NCBI GenBank assembly: GCA_035275625.1
Contig: DATEMK010000076.1
Location: forward strand, 1-10,286
Direction: 5' to 3'
Source: DATEMK01 sp035275625
GTDB lineage: Bacteria > Bacteroidota > Bacteroidia > AKYH767-A > OLB10
Length of the DNA: 10,286 nt
A model generated the notes under the pieces. That model worked only from the letters and a program-made list of their open reading frames with translations, made no database searches and was not told where the DNA came from. Shown one piece after another: positions 1 through 7,218 of the stretch. The translations under genes were made by a program, and so were the position numbers. Each line of letters begins with the position of its first letter. Within the stretch, counting starts at the first letter, position 1.

Positions 1-441
1 GGTGGAGGCGGAGTGGATGGAGCAATTCACAGGGCGGGAGGAAAAAGGATTCTTGAAGAGTGCATCAAAATACGTGAACGGCAGGGAGGATGCAAAACGG
101 GTGAAGCGGTGATTACAGGCGCAGGGAAACTTCCTGCAAAGTTTGTAATTCATACGGTGGGGCCCGTCTGGAATGGCGGAAATAAAAATGAAAGGCAGCT
201 TTTGGCGAATGCGTATTACAACAGTTTGCAATTGGCAAAAGATAATGATGTAAAAACAATTGCTTTTCCGAACATCAGCACGGGTGTGTATCATTTTCCA
301 AAAGAAGAAGCAGCAGAAATTGCGGTGAAAACCGTCAGAGAGTTTATTTCTAAATATCCTGGTTTTGAAGAAATAATTTTTGTGTGTTTTGATGATGAAA
401 ACTTTTTGATTTATGAAAATTTACTCGGTGAAAATAGTTGA
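1..441 (+). CDS. Macro domain ADP-ribosyl hydrolase, 5' truncated
   Basis: The frame is open from base 1 and ends at TGA 439-441, leaving 146 residues; the true start lies before the window. It opens inside the glycine-rich loop GGGGVDGAIHRAGG of MacroD-type macro domains, which contacts the diphosphate and distal ribose of ADP-ribose. The second ligand loop, ISTGVYHFP, is at visible residues 92-100, and VIHTVGPVW precedes it, as in the family. The H in GVYHFP replaces the more usual G. Family members remove ADP-ribose from acidic side chains or deacetylate O-acetyl-ADP-ribose in the cytoplasm. The VNAAN-type segment is upstream and cannot be checked. A typical protein is about 170-180 residues, so roughly 30 are missing. 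The next gene starts 46 bp downstream on the same strand but has its own promoter candidate. Family assignment is firm; the physiological substrate is unknown. Confidence 0.93.
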   Translation, partial: GGGGVDGAIHRAGGKRILEECIKIRERQGGCKTGEAVITGAGKLPAKFVIHTVGPVWNGGNKNERQLLANAYYNSLQLAKDNDVKTIAFPNISTGVYHFPKEEAAEIAVKTVREFISKYPGFEEIIFVCFDDENFLIYENLLGENS

Positions 442-462
442 ACTAATTACTCAAAAGTTTTT

Positions 463-470
463 TACCTTTG
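463..470 (+). promoter_or_regulatory. Bacteroidota-type -7 box of the kelch gene
   Basis: TACCTTTG matches the Bacteroidota -7 consensus TAnnTTTG at every fixed base. A possible -33 TTG is at 438-440, 22 bp upstream, slightly longer than the usual 19-21 bp spacer; it overlaps the stop of the macro-domain gene. Transcription would begin near 475-477, giving a leader of about 11-13 nt before the TTG start at 488. This suggests the kelch gene is transcribed separately. Assigned by motif only. Confidence 0.5.
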
Positions 471-487
471 ATAAAAACCCCTGATCA

Positions 488-1702
488 TTGAAAAAACTTT
501 TTACACTCCTTTTAATAATAACTGCTTTTTCTGCGAAAGGGGATTATTGGACACAGAAGGCGGATTTTGGGGGAGTGGCACGAATGGGTGCAGTAGGTTT
601 TTGTATTGGCACTAAAGGATATATTGGTACTGGTTGGGATAGTGGAAATCCTTTCACTTCAGACTTTTGGGAATATGAACCTTTTGGAAATACCTGGACT
701 CAAAAAGCAAATTTCGGAGGAATGCCAAGACATTATGCGGTAGGATTTTCTATTGGAACAAAAGGATATATAGGTACTGGTCAGGCAGGCAATGTCGCAA
801 AAAAAGATTTTTGGGAATATGATCCAAATGTTAACACTTGGACACAAAAATCAGATGTGGGTGGTAACGAAAGAGTTGGTGCCGTAGGATTCTCAATAAA
901 CAATAAGGGATATATAGGAACTGGCTATACTATTCCTGGTTTTAATGCTCTTAAAGATTTTTGGGAATATGATCCAACAGTAAATTTATGGACACAAAAA
1001 ATGGATTTTGGAGGAAATGAAAGATGGGGTGCTGTAGGTTTTTCTGATGGAACAAAAGGATATATTGGAACTGGATTTACTATATCAATGTACAATGATT
1101 TTTGGGAATGGGATCCAATTTTAAATAGTTGGTCCCAAAAAGCAAATTTTGGCGGCACACCCCGTGTTGAAGCATTGGGATTTTGGCTTTGTCCTTTTGG
1201 ATACATTGGGCTTGGTACAACCGCTATCGGAAGCGGAACTATCAATGACTTTTGGAAATATAATATTTTGACTAATGCTTGGTCGCAATCAAGTAGTTTT
1301 GGAGCTGGGTTAAGGGAAATGGCGGTTGCATTCTCTATTGGAAATAAAGGTTATGTAGGAACTGGTTTTATAAATGATGATTTTAATACTCTTAAGATAG
1401 ATTTCTGGGAATACACCCCCGACAGCACCTGCACAACAGGCATAGATGAACTCTCAACTTCCAATTTAGAATTTACAATTTCCCCCAATCCTGCAAAAGA
1501 TTTTTTAATTATTAATTATGATGGAATGGAAAAAGTAAATTTAACGATAACAAATGTTAATGGAAAAGTTTTGACGAAATCCCAAATCCTAAATCCCAAA
1601 TCTCAAATTAAAATTGACATCAGTCAATTTTCAAAAGGAATTTATTTTGTTGAAGTAAATAATGGAAAACAAAAAGGGGTGAAGAAGTTTTTGAAAGAAT
1701 GA
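488..1702 (+). CDS. Secreted kelch-like beta-propeller with T9SS tail
   Basis: This 404-residue protein has a Sec signal peptide (MKKLFTLLLIITAFSA, about residues 1-16), then six repeats of 47-50 residues starting at W21, W70, W118, W168, W215 and W265. Each repeat follows W-[ST]-Q-K...FGG..R..AVGF...KGYIGTG...DFWEYDP..N, as expected for a six-bladed kelch/galactose-oxidase-like propeller. Residues about 327-404 are a type A T9SS sorting domain (ISPNPAKDFL ... SKGIYFVEV ... KKFLKE), so the protein should cross the outer membrane and be anchored or released. The start is TTG at 488: TGA lies at 482-484 in frame with one sense codon between, and no later start keeps the signal peptide. No catalytic residues are recognised; such propellers usually bind ligands or proteins. 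The repeats are unusually alike, suggesting recent duplication. A heptanucleotide array lies inside the sorting domain. The substrate is unknown. Confidence 0.92.
   Translation: MKKLFTLLLIITAFSAKGDYWTQKADFGGVARMGAVGFCIGTKGYIGTGWDSGNPFTSDFWEYEPFGNTWTQKANFGGMPRHYAVGFSIGTKGYIGTGQAGNVAKKDFWEYDPNVNTWTQKSDVGGNERVGAVGFSINNKGYIGTGYTIPGFNALKDFWEYDPTVNLWTQKMDFGGNERWGAVGFSDGTKGYIGTGFTISMYNDFWEWDPILNSWSQKANFGGTPRVEALGFWLCPFGYIGLGTTAIGSGTINDFWKYNILTNAWSQSSSFGAGLREMAVAFSIGNKGYVGTGFINDDFNTLKIDFWEYTPDSTCTTGIDELSTSNLEFTISPNPAKDFLIINYDGMEKVNLTITNVNGKVLTKSQILNPKSQIKIDISQFSKGIYFVEVNNGKQKGVKKFLKE
548..1432 (+). repeat. Six in-frame kelch repeat units
   Basis: Six tandem units of 141-150 bp begin at about 548, 695, 839, 989, 1130 and 1280, each at the TGG codon of W-T/S-Q. 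Units 1-4 are closest to one another, sharing the segments encoding KGYIGTG and DFWEY. Units 5 and 6 have drifted: unit 5 has CPFGYIGLG and DFWKY, and unit 6 has SSSFGAG. This fits stepwise internal duplication of propeller blades. Confidence 0.85.
1577..1604 (+). repeat. AAATCCC-type heptanucleotide array inside the kelch gene
   Basis: Four units of 7 bp lie end to end (1577, 1584, 1591, 1598): two AAATCCC, one AAATCCT and one AAATCTC, followed by a degenerate AAATTAA. They encode residues 364-374 of the kelch protein, where the 21-bp higher period shows as KSQI repeated seven residues apart (KSQILNPKSQI). The site is a variable loop between strands of the T9SS sorting domain, so it probably does not disturb the fold. 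Confidence 0.8.
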
Positions 1703-1703
1703 G

Positions 1704-1787
1704 AATGTTCAATGTTCAATTCCGATAACTATCGGGACAATGTTCAAGGTTGATAATTGAAATTGGAATTTGAAAATTGAATTTCTC
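1704..1787. repeat. Twelve-register heptanucleotide array filling a convergent gap
   Basis: The whole gap between the stops of the kelch gene (1700-1702) and the subtilase gene (1786-1788 on the minus strand) can be divided into twelve 7-bp registers. AATGTTC occurs at 1704, 1711 and 1739, all in the same phase. From 1746 on come related degenerate units such as AAGGTTG, AAATTGG and AAATTGA. Registers 1718-1738 hold a palindrome (CCGATA-AC-TATCGG). The last unit overlaps the subtilase stop codon. No gene or intrinsic terminator with a T-tract is seen here. Confidence 0.75.
1722..1735. repeat. Short palindrome CCGATAACTATCGG
   Basis: CCGATA and TATCGG are perfect reverse complements around AC, giving a possible 5-bp stem with an AACT loop on either strand. 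It sits between heptamer units. Deleting 1718-1738 (21 bp) would leave three consecutive AATGTTC units, and AAT is found on both sides of the palindrome. It could act as a weak bidirectional end signal between the convergent genes, but no T-tract follows on either strand. Confidence 0.6.
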
Positions 1788-4608
1788 ATTTCACCTTCAC
1801 CAGTTTCCTCGTCTCCACTTTATCCCCTGCTCTTAAAGTAAAATAATAAATCCCGCTGTTCAGATTTTTGCTGTCAACAGCATACTGATGCTTTCCTTCT
1901 GAAAGCTTTTCATTCACAACAGTCATTATTTTTTGACCCGTAACATCATAAATGCTGAGATCAACACTTACAGATGAAGGTAATGAAAAACGAATAACAG
2001 TATTTTCAGAAAAAGGATTCGGATAATTCTGATCAAGATTAAATGTTAACGCAGCAGGATCTTCGGGAACGCTTACAGTGGTTAAGTATTTTATTTCAGC
2101 CGCATGCGCAGCAGCAATAACAACCGGCAGGCTGTCGCCTGCAATCAATGCAAATCCCACCTGCACAGAATCACCGGCATTCAACGAATAAGGTCCGGAA
2201 GCTACCATCATGGAAACATCATTGCCGTTAGCGGCAGTTCCCGCAGGGCTGCGCGGAGTAGTCATTGAAATATATTTTTCAGTTTTTGTAAAACCGCCAT
2301 AGATTGCCATGCTTCCGTTAGCGCCATCATTATCAAATTCATAAATATTAAATGGTACAAATCCTAACACTTTTATTCCTGCATACACTCCGCCTGGCTG
2401 GACATCCCATTCGTAGGCCAGCTTCAAAGGCAGATCAACGTCCGCTTTGTTTTGTGAAGCGTTGGCACCAATATCCCAATCGCAATAAATGGCTGCATAT
2501 AAAGAATCAAGTGTTGAAGCACCCATGTTTTTTATAGAATAAACTATCATAATATAGTTTGCATCCGCAGGAGTGCTCCATGCATACGTGCGTTGTGTGG
2601 TAAGCACGTTTAATTTATTTGCGTAAGCTGAATCATCATTGAATGTGCTGTACAGATCAAAGTCAGAAATAACGGTGGGTATAATTTTACGAACATATTC
2701 CTGCGGAACAAAATCATGATCATCTATATTATTTCCAAACATGTGATCAGAAACATGGGAAGTATCTATTCCTGCAAGAAAACACGCTTCATACAGAACC
2801 TGGTTGGTATCATTGAAAAGAAAACCGATTCCCTGCTGCTGTCCGGACTTATTGAAACCAATGCGTCCTTTACTTGTGATAGAGGTACCGACATTATTTA
2901 CCAAAACATTTATATAATCTACATTCAACACCAGGTCGAAACATTGAAAATCATTATAACCTCCCGCATCTGTGTAAGTAAGCGTGAAAATAACCGGTTG
3001 ATTTAATGGTATTGAAGGGCTGATGCTGACAGTAAACGGGTTGCTGTTGTTATTTGTGCTTGCTAATGTTGCCATGTTTCCAGCGGAAACAGTTCCATTG
3101 ATCACCGTGACATCAGGTGAATTAGTGGTTAAAGTAATATCAAGGTTAGTAACAGGGTCAAGCCAGTTGGTAATTTCACCTGTAATTGAAAGAGTATCAT
3201 TTGCAGCAAATGCACCATCATTATTATCCGTAATATTTATATCGGTCATGCGTACTGATTTTGCACTTTCTGTTAAAGCCCGGAAAAGATTTACGCGCCC
3301 CTTTCCAAGCTGGTGAATGTATCCGGCATTTCCCGGGACGGTATCAATATCATCACACGTTGCGCGAAGCTGTTCTGCTACTTGTAAAGGAGTGAAGGCC
3401 GGAAAATGCCACATGACAATCCCTGCGAGCCCTGCAACAATAGGAGATGAAAAAGAAGTTCCGGATGAGAATGACCAGTAATTATCAAAGATGGTTGAAT
3501 AAACAGATTCGCCCGGTGCGCTCACATCAATATTACTTCCGAAGCTGGAGCCGCCCCATTTTGTATCGGTGCTGTTTGTTCCTGTTACAGAAAGAACATA
3601 TTTATAGGAAGCCGGGTAAAATGGTGCGTCATTATTATTGTTTCCTGAAGCAGCTACTACTAAACGATTTTGGTTAATGGTTGCATAATCTATAATATCC
3701 TGCCCGAATTGTCCGCCACCAACACTTCCCCATGAGCAGTTAATGATCTGGCATCCATGATCGGCAGCGTAAACAATTCCTTCATAAGCCTTCGTTAAAA
3801 CAAGACCTGAGGAAATTTTTATGGGAAGATACCTGCAAAAAAATCCAGAGCCTGCAATGCCTGTAATATTATCGGGTTCTGCGGCTGAACACCCTGCAAC
3901 AAAAGAACCATGCACTATAGAAACAATCGGATCGTTGTCATTGTCTCCTAAATCCCATCCTGCAAAATTATCAATGTATCCATCGCCATCATCGTCAGTT
4001 CCGTTTATGGGATCAGCATAATTGTACTTAACCTGGTTTACAAGATCGGGATGATCGGGATCAGTTCCTGTATCTGTAATTCCGATAACAATGCTTGAAT
4101 CGCCCTTGGAAATATCCCATCCCTGGAAGGCATGTATGTTTACGAGCTGGTATTCGCTTGCCAGTCCGGTGTCATTGGGCGTGTAGAAAAGCCCTGCCCT
4201 GTATTCAGGCTCCGCATATTCAACAGATTCATCCTGCAATAAGATGTTTATTGCTTTTTCTACAGGTATAGCCGCGTTATATTTTAATTCATAAATCAGG
4301 GAAATATCTGCAAGCTGCTGACCATTTGAATTTCTTTCCTGTGCCGGTGGCTGATGCAACGGGAATTTTTTTTCAGCAAATTCGGTTTGAAGAGAGGATA
4401 GTTTTCCGTTCAATGAAGCAATGGTAAAAGATGATTTCGAACAGGCATTTCGGTATTCAGATTTTATTTTGAAAATTATTTTTCCGGGAAAGTAATCAGA
4501 TGATGTAATATCGGATGCAAGGTGAAAAGTTCTTCCCGGATTATTGCCGGCAAAACTATAACAAGGGATGAGAGCGATAAGAGAAAGCAGCAGGTAAATC
4601 TTTTTTAT
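1786..4608 (-). CDS. Secreted subtilisin-like (S8) serine protease with T9SS tail
   Basis: Numbering from the ATA at 4608-4606, the protein has 940 residues. Signal peptide: KKIYLLLSLIALIPCYSFA, about 1-20. An I9-like propeptide, about 30-140, includes IIFKIKSEYR and VEYAEPEYR. The S8 domain follows with catalytic D179 (ITDTG), H233 (HGSFVAG) and S385 (GTSFSSP) and oxyanion N323 (ASGN). DDDGDGYIDNFAGWD, near 205-218, is an acidic insertion common in Bacteroidota subtilases and may bind calcium. Beta-sandwich regions fill about 450-845, and a type A T9SS domain ends the protein (NYPNPFSENTVIRFSLP ... LNSGIYYFTLRAG ... KLVKVK). All catalytic residues are present, so the enzyme should be active outside the cell. 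The first conventional start is TTG 4413, but it would remove the signal peptide and half the propeptide; the frame is open to TAA at 4623-4621 with no ATG, GTG or TTG before it. ATA, or less likely ATT at 4599, is the likely start, unless ATG was lost by mutation. Exact start uncertain; family certain. Confidence 0.9.
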   Translation of the reverse strand: MKKIYLLLSLIALIPCYSFAGNNPGRTFHLASDITSSDYFPGKIIFKIKSEYRNACSKSSFTIASLNGKLSSLQTEFAEKKFPLHQPPAQERNSNGQQLADISLIYELKYNAAIPVEKAINILLQDESVEYAEPEYRAGLFYTPNDTGLASEYQLVNIHAFQGWDISKGDSSIVIGITDTGTDPDHPDLVNQVKYNYADPINGTDDDGDGYIDNFAGWDLGDNDNDPIVSIVHGSFVAGCSAAEPDNITGIAGSGFFCRYLPIKISSGLVLTKAYEGIVYAADHGCQIINCSWGSVGGGQFGQDIIDYATINQNRLVVAASGNNNNDAPFYPASYKYVLSVTGTNSTDTKWGGSSFGSNIDVSAPGESVYSTIFDNYWSFSSGTSFSSPIVAGLAGIVMWHFPAFTPLQVAEQLRATCDDIDTVPGNAGYIHQLGKGRVNLFRALTESAKSVRMTDINITDNNDGAFAANDTLSITGEITNWLDPVTNLDITLTTNSPDVTVINGTVSAGNMATLASTNNNSNPFTVSISPSIPLNQPVIFTLTYTDAGGYNDFQCFDLVLNVDYINVLVNNVGTSITSKGRIGFNKSGQQQGIGFLFNDTNQVLYEACFLAGIDTSHVSDHMFGNNIDDHDFVPQEYVRKIIPTVISDFDLYSTFNDDSAYANKLNVLTTQRTYAWSTPADANYIMIVYSIKNMGASTLDSLYAAIYCDWDIGANASQNKADVDLPLKLAYEWDVQPGGVYAGIKVLGFVPFNIYEFDNDGANGSMAIYGGFTKTEKYISMTTPRSPAGTAANGNDVSMMVASGPYSLNAGDSVQVGFALIAGDSLPVVIAAAHAAEIKYLTTVSVPEDPAALTFNLDQNYPNPFSENTVIRFSLPSSVSVDLSIYDVTGQKIMTVVNEKLSEGKHQYAVDSKNLNSGIYYFTLRAGDKVETRKLVKVK

Positions 4609-4644
4609 TTTTTTTTTATTTTATAATTATTAAAAACTATTTTG

Positions 4645-4652
4645 TAAAGTTA
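4645..4652 (-). promoter_or_regulatory. Possible -7 box of the subtilase gene
   Basis: On the minus strand this reads TAACTTTA, one base off TAnnTTTG. It lies about 36 bp upstream of the ATA start, giving a leader of about 30 nt. No convincing -33 TTTG is at the expected spacing. It lies just past the terminator of the upstream gene, which supports independent transcription. Weak assignment. Confidence 0.3.
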
Positions 4653-4678
4653 TCTCAAAAAAACCATTAAAGAAAAAA

Positions 4679-4712
4679 CAAAGGCTCAATGTTTTTCAAC
4701 AAAGAGCCTTTG
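4679..4712 (-). terminator. Intrinsic terminator of the choice-of-anchor-B gene
   Basis: On the minus strand, CAAAGGCTC (4712-4704) pairs perfectly with GAGCCTTTG (4687-4679). Inside the loop, TGTT pairs with AACA around a GAAA tetraloop, flanked by T-T mismatches. TTTTTTC follows directly. It begins 17 bp after the TAA stop at 4732-4730, the classic layout of a Rho-independent terminator. It should separate this gene from the subtilase gene on the same strand. Confidence 0.9.
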
Positions 4713-4729
4713 ATCACGGAGGATGCTGC

Positions 4730-7108
4730 TTAATTTACTTTAACAATTTTTAGTACAGAGGAAATATTCTGAGCGTCTTTCAATTGCACAAAATAAACAC
4801 CGGCAGAAAACTCTTTTCCAAGTTCAACTATATTTTGATTTTTGGAAACCAATGTATTCATCATAATTTTTCCACGGGCATCTGTAACTATGAATGCTGC
4901 ATTTTCCGGCAAGGAGGCAGCATTAATTTTTATGGAAACAGAATTATTAAATGGATTCGGATAAGCTTTTAACAATAAATCAGAAGATGAAATTTCATTT
5001 ACTCCTACGGTTTCCAGAATTTCGAACTTATCTAATCCTCCTTCAACAATGCTGCTTGGCTGATCATCGGATGTTTCAACTGTCATTCGCATATTGGCAG
5101 TGGGCGTTATTAAAGAGGCAATGTTCCAGGTTTTAAATAACCATGAACTGTTGCCGGGTGTATTATTCAATATGGTTTCTAACGTTACGGTGGTTAATCC
5201 GTTGGTAAGTTTCAGGATCATGTTGTCATTTGGGGGATCATTATTCAGCTCACCGTTAAAAAACCAGCGGTAGTAGTTCAATTGCGGGTTTGTGTAACTG
5301 GTTAAATCAAAAACCGGGGAAGTCAGAATAACTGTACCGTCTGACGGGTCAATATCATGTTCATAATCAACGCCACCTCCGTTATCGGTAACATAACATT
5401 GGTCGAGGCAATCGTTTGTTACATCAAAATTAGGATTAGACTGGCTGCCGTTGCTGGTGGTTCCAACCGGCTCACCACGTTCCCAATCATGACCCGCATT
5501 GGTGTGTGTCCATCCGAAATCAAGCGCAAAATCATCGTAATACCCTTTGTCAAGTGTAATGATTACCGGGCCTGAAGATCCATTAATAGGGATCCCTGTT
5601 GTGCAGGAAGTTCTGTGACCCCATTTGCCTCCGGTAACATTATATGTTCCGCCAAAAAAGGGTGAAATAGAAAAATTACCTGTTGCATTGGCATTAATGC
5701 TAAACGAAAATTGAGAGTTCTCAATTAACACCTCGGCATTTGCAATAGGATTTCCGGTTCCTGCTTCTATAACCTGACCTGTAATAGCTATTGCTGTTGG
5801 TGCGGCTAATTCTACATCTAAAATATTTACAATTCCGCTTATAAGAGGAACGCCTGTTATTATTTTGGTCGTATAACCTGCCTTTGAAAACTGTACATCA
5901 TACGTACCTGCGGTGGCAGTGCCTGTTTTGTAATCACCGGTTAATGCGGTGCTTGAAGTAACTGAAGTGGTAAGAATCTGAATAGCTACATTATTTAACG
6001 GTGCACCAGTAGCGCTGTCTGTAACATTTCCTTCAAGATAACAGGCTCTTACATAATTAGGCGAGAGAACATATAAACCGTTAGACATATCAGAAGCAAC
6101 AATAGTTCCCGAAGGAAGATAAGGGTATACCCCCCAATCACCGTCAAAACCGCCACCGGAACCTTGTGTATAAGTATCATATCTTCCGATCTGAATCATG
6201 TTATCCGGGCGTGTCACGTCTGTAATAACAACTCCGTCTTTGTACCATGAAGTCACTGCAAACTCACCTCCGTTTGCACTAATGATATGTGTATTATGTA
6301 CAATGGACCCCGATCCTGGGGTGGTTTGAAACCTGTCCAATTCCTGTATGTTTCCAAGATCAGTTACATCATAAGAAGTGAGATAAGAATCCGGTTGCTC
6401 ATCAGTAGTAAATAATGTGTGACTGTCAGCTGAAAGCCATGTATTATGTGTGAAATTTAATGGAGTATTTTGTGTGGCAAGCAGAACCGGGTTTGCTTTA
6501 TTAGCGCAGTTATATACTGCAAAATACCCGTCATAAATGTGCCCTGCCCAAAGCGTATCATTACGAACATAACCGTCATGGATGTAAGTGCCGGGAGTAT
6601 GTCCCAGGTAATTCGGATTCCAGGGATCAGCGTTAAGGTCACAAATTACAGCAGCGCCATTAAAAAGGTTACTGCCATATAAATAAGCATAGCCGTTATC
6701 AATATGCAATGCATGAATAGTCTCCAATTGATTGTTTATGGCGCCATTCCCGTGCCATTGCTTCACCTGTACAGAATCAGGCAAATAATCAAGATTAATG
6801 ATCTGAAGTCCGTCACCTTCCTCATTTGTTACATAAGCATAATGCTGCCAGGTTTTTACTTCACGCCATTCGGATTGCTCTCCCTGGACTGCAAACATTT
6901 CAACCGGACTGGCAGGTGTTGTAACGTCAACAATAGAAAGGCCTTCTTCCGTTCCTACAAGGGCATACTCATTTCCCTGGCTATCCACATAACCTCCTAT
7001 ATTAGCAAGGACAAAAGGGTAGGGAAGATTTGCCTGGAATGTTAAATTTTGTCCAAAGCTAAATGCACAAAACAGCATGAAAGCAATAATGGTAAAGAGT
7101 TTTTTCAT
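4730..7108 (-). CDS. Secreted choice-of-anchor-B (LVIVD-type) protein with T9SS tail
   Basis: This 792-residue protein starts at ATG 7108 with a signal peptide (MKKLFTIIAFMLFCAFSFG) followed by Q20, the residue commonly found after signal peptidase I cleavage in Bacteroidota. Residues about 24-352 resemble the choice-of-anchor-B propeller with LVIVD-like units (GLSIVDVTTPASPV, GVVITDVTRPDNMIQIGRY, NGLYVLSP). Histidines recur: H133, H136, H177, H190, H221, H271 and H274. Two carboxypeptidase-regulatory-like domains follow, about 356-434 (LEGNVTDSATGAPLNNV) and 441-519 (ITGQVIEAGTGNPIANAEV). Residues about 524-700 look like a jelly-roll module (DDFALDFGWTH ... DWERGEPVGT ... TSPVFDLTSYTNPQLNYYRWF). 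A type A T9SS sorting domain closes it (AYPNPFNNSVSIKI ... FSAGVYFVQL ... LKIVKVN). The enzymatic role, if any, is unknown; the architecture suggests surface adhesion or ligand binding. It has its own promoter candidate and terminator, so it is probably monocistronic. Confidence 0.9.
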   Translation of the reverse strand: MKKLFTIIAFMLFCAFSFGQNLTFQANLPYPFVLANIGGYVDSQGNEYALVGTEEGLSIVDVTTPASPVEMFAVQGEQSEWREVKTWQHYAYVTNEEGDGLQIINLDYLPDSVQVKQWHGNGAINNQLETIHALHIDNGYAYLYGSNLFNGAAVICDLNADPWNPNYLGHTPGTYIHDGYVRNDTLWAGHIYDGYFAVYNCANKANPVLLATQNTPLNFTHNTWLSADSHTLFTTDEQPDSYLTSYDVTDLGNIQELDRFQTTPGSGSIVHNTHIISANGGEFAVTSWYKDGVVITDVTRPDNMIQIGRYDTYTQGSGGGFDGDWGVYPYLPSGTIVASDMSNGLYVLSPNYVRACYLEGNVTDSATGAPLNNVAIQILTTSVTSSTALTGDYKTGTATAGTYDVQFSKAGYTTKIITGVPLISGIVNILDVELAAPTAIAITGQVIEAGTGNPIANAEVLIENSQFSFSINANATGNFSISPFFGGTYNVTGGKWGHRTSCTTGIPINGSSGPVIITLDKGYYDDFALDFGWTHTNAGHDWERGEPVGTTSNGSQSNPNFDVTNDCLDQCYVTDNGGGVDYEHDIDPSDGTVILTSPVFDLTSYTNPQLNYYRWFFNGELNNDPPNDNMILKLTNGLTTVTLETILNNTPGNSSWLFKTWNIASLITPTANMRMTVETSDDQPSSIVEGGLDKFEILETVGVNEISSSDLLLKAYPNPFNNSVSIKINAASLPENAAFIVTDARGKIMMNTLVSKNQNIVELGKEFSAGVYFVQLKDAQNISSVLKIVKVN

Positions 7109-7137
7109 TTTTTAAATTGGTTTTAAATTTTAAGTCA

Positions 7138-7145
7138 CAAAAGTA
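7138..7145 (-). promoter_or_regulatory. Bacteroidota-type -7 box of the choice-of-anchor-B gene
   Basis: The minus strand reads TACTTTTG, a full match to TAnnTTTG. It ends 29 bp before the ATG at 7108. At the -33 position the sequence is TGTT rather than TTTG. A pair of direct repeats lies farther upstream at 7183-7203. Assigned by motif and position only. Confidence 0.5.
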
Positions 7146-7182
7146 GGGAAAACAGGCTATGGTTTAACAGTGTCTTTGAAAA

Positions 7183-7203
7183 TTACAGTTTATTTACAGT
7201 TTA
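7183..7203. repeat. Two direct repeats TTACAGTTTA, 11 bp apart
   Basis: TTACAGTTTA occurs at 7183-7192 and again at 7194-7203, one helical turn apart. On the minus strand they lie 38-58 bp upstream of the -7 box of the choice-of-anchor-B gene and just past the stop of the methyltransferase gene. The position and helical spacing would suit binding of a dimeric activator, but the sequence is AT-rich and chance is possible. Confidence 0.45.
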
Positions 7204-7218
7204 ATTGTAAAGTATAAT

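Noticed and set aside
925..1245. Antisense ORF within the kelch gene
   Set aside because: It mirrors the repeated kelch codons, has a repetitive sequence and no independent support.
1722..1735. Intrinsic terminator between the convergent genes
   Set aside because: The stem is only 5-6 bp and no T-tract follows on either strand, so it is listed as a palindrome only.
4609..4617. A-tract frameshift hiding an ATG for the subtilase gene
   Set aside because: No ATG occurs in any frame in the nearby upstream sequence, so a single indel in the tract would not supply a start codon.
488..7108. One operon or dedicated system made of the three T9SS cargo genes
   Set aside because: The kelch gene is convergent to the other two, and a strong terminator separates the two minus-strand genes; shared export route is the only visible link.
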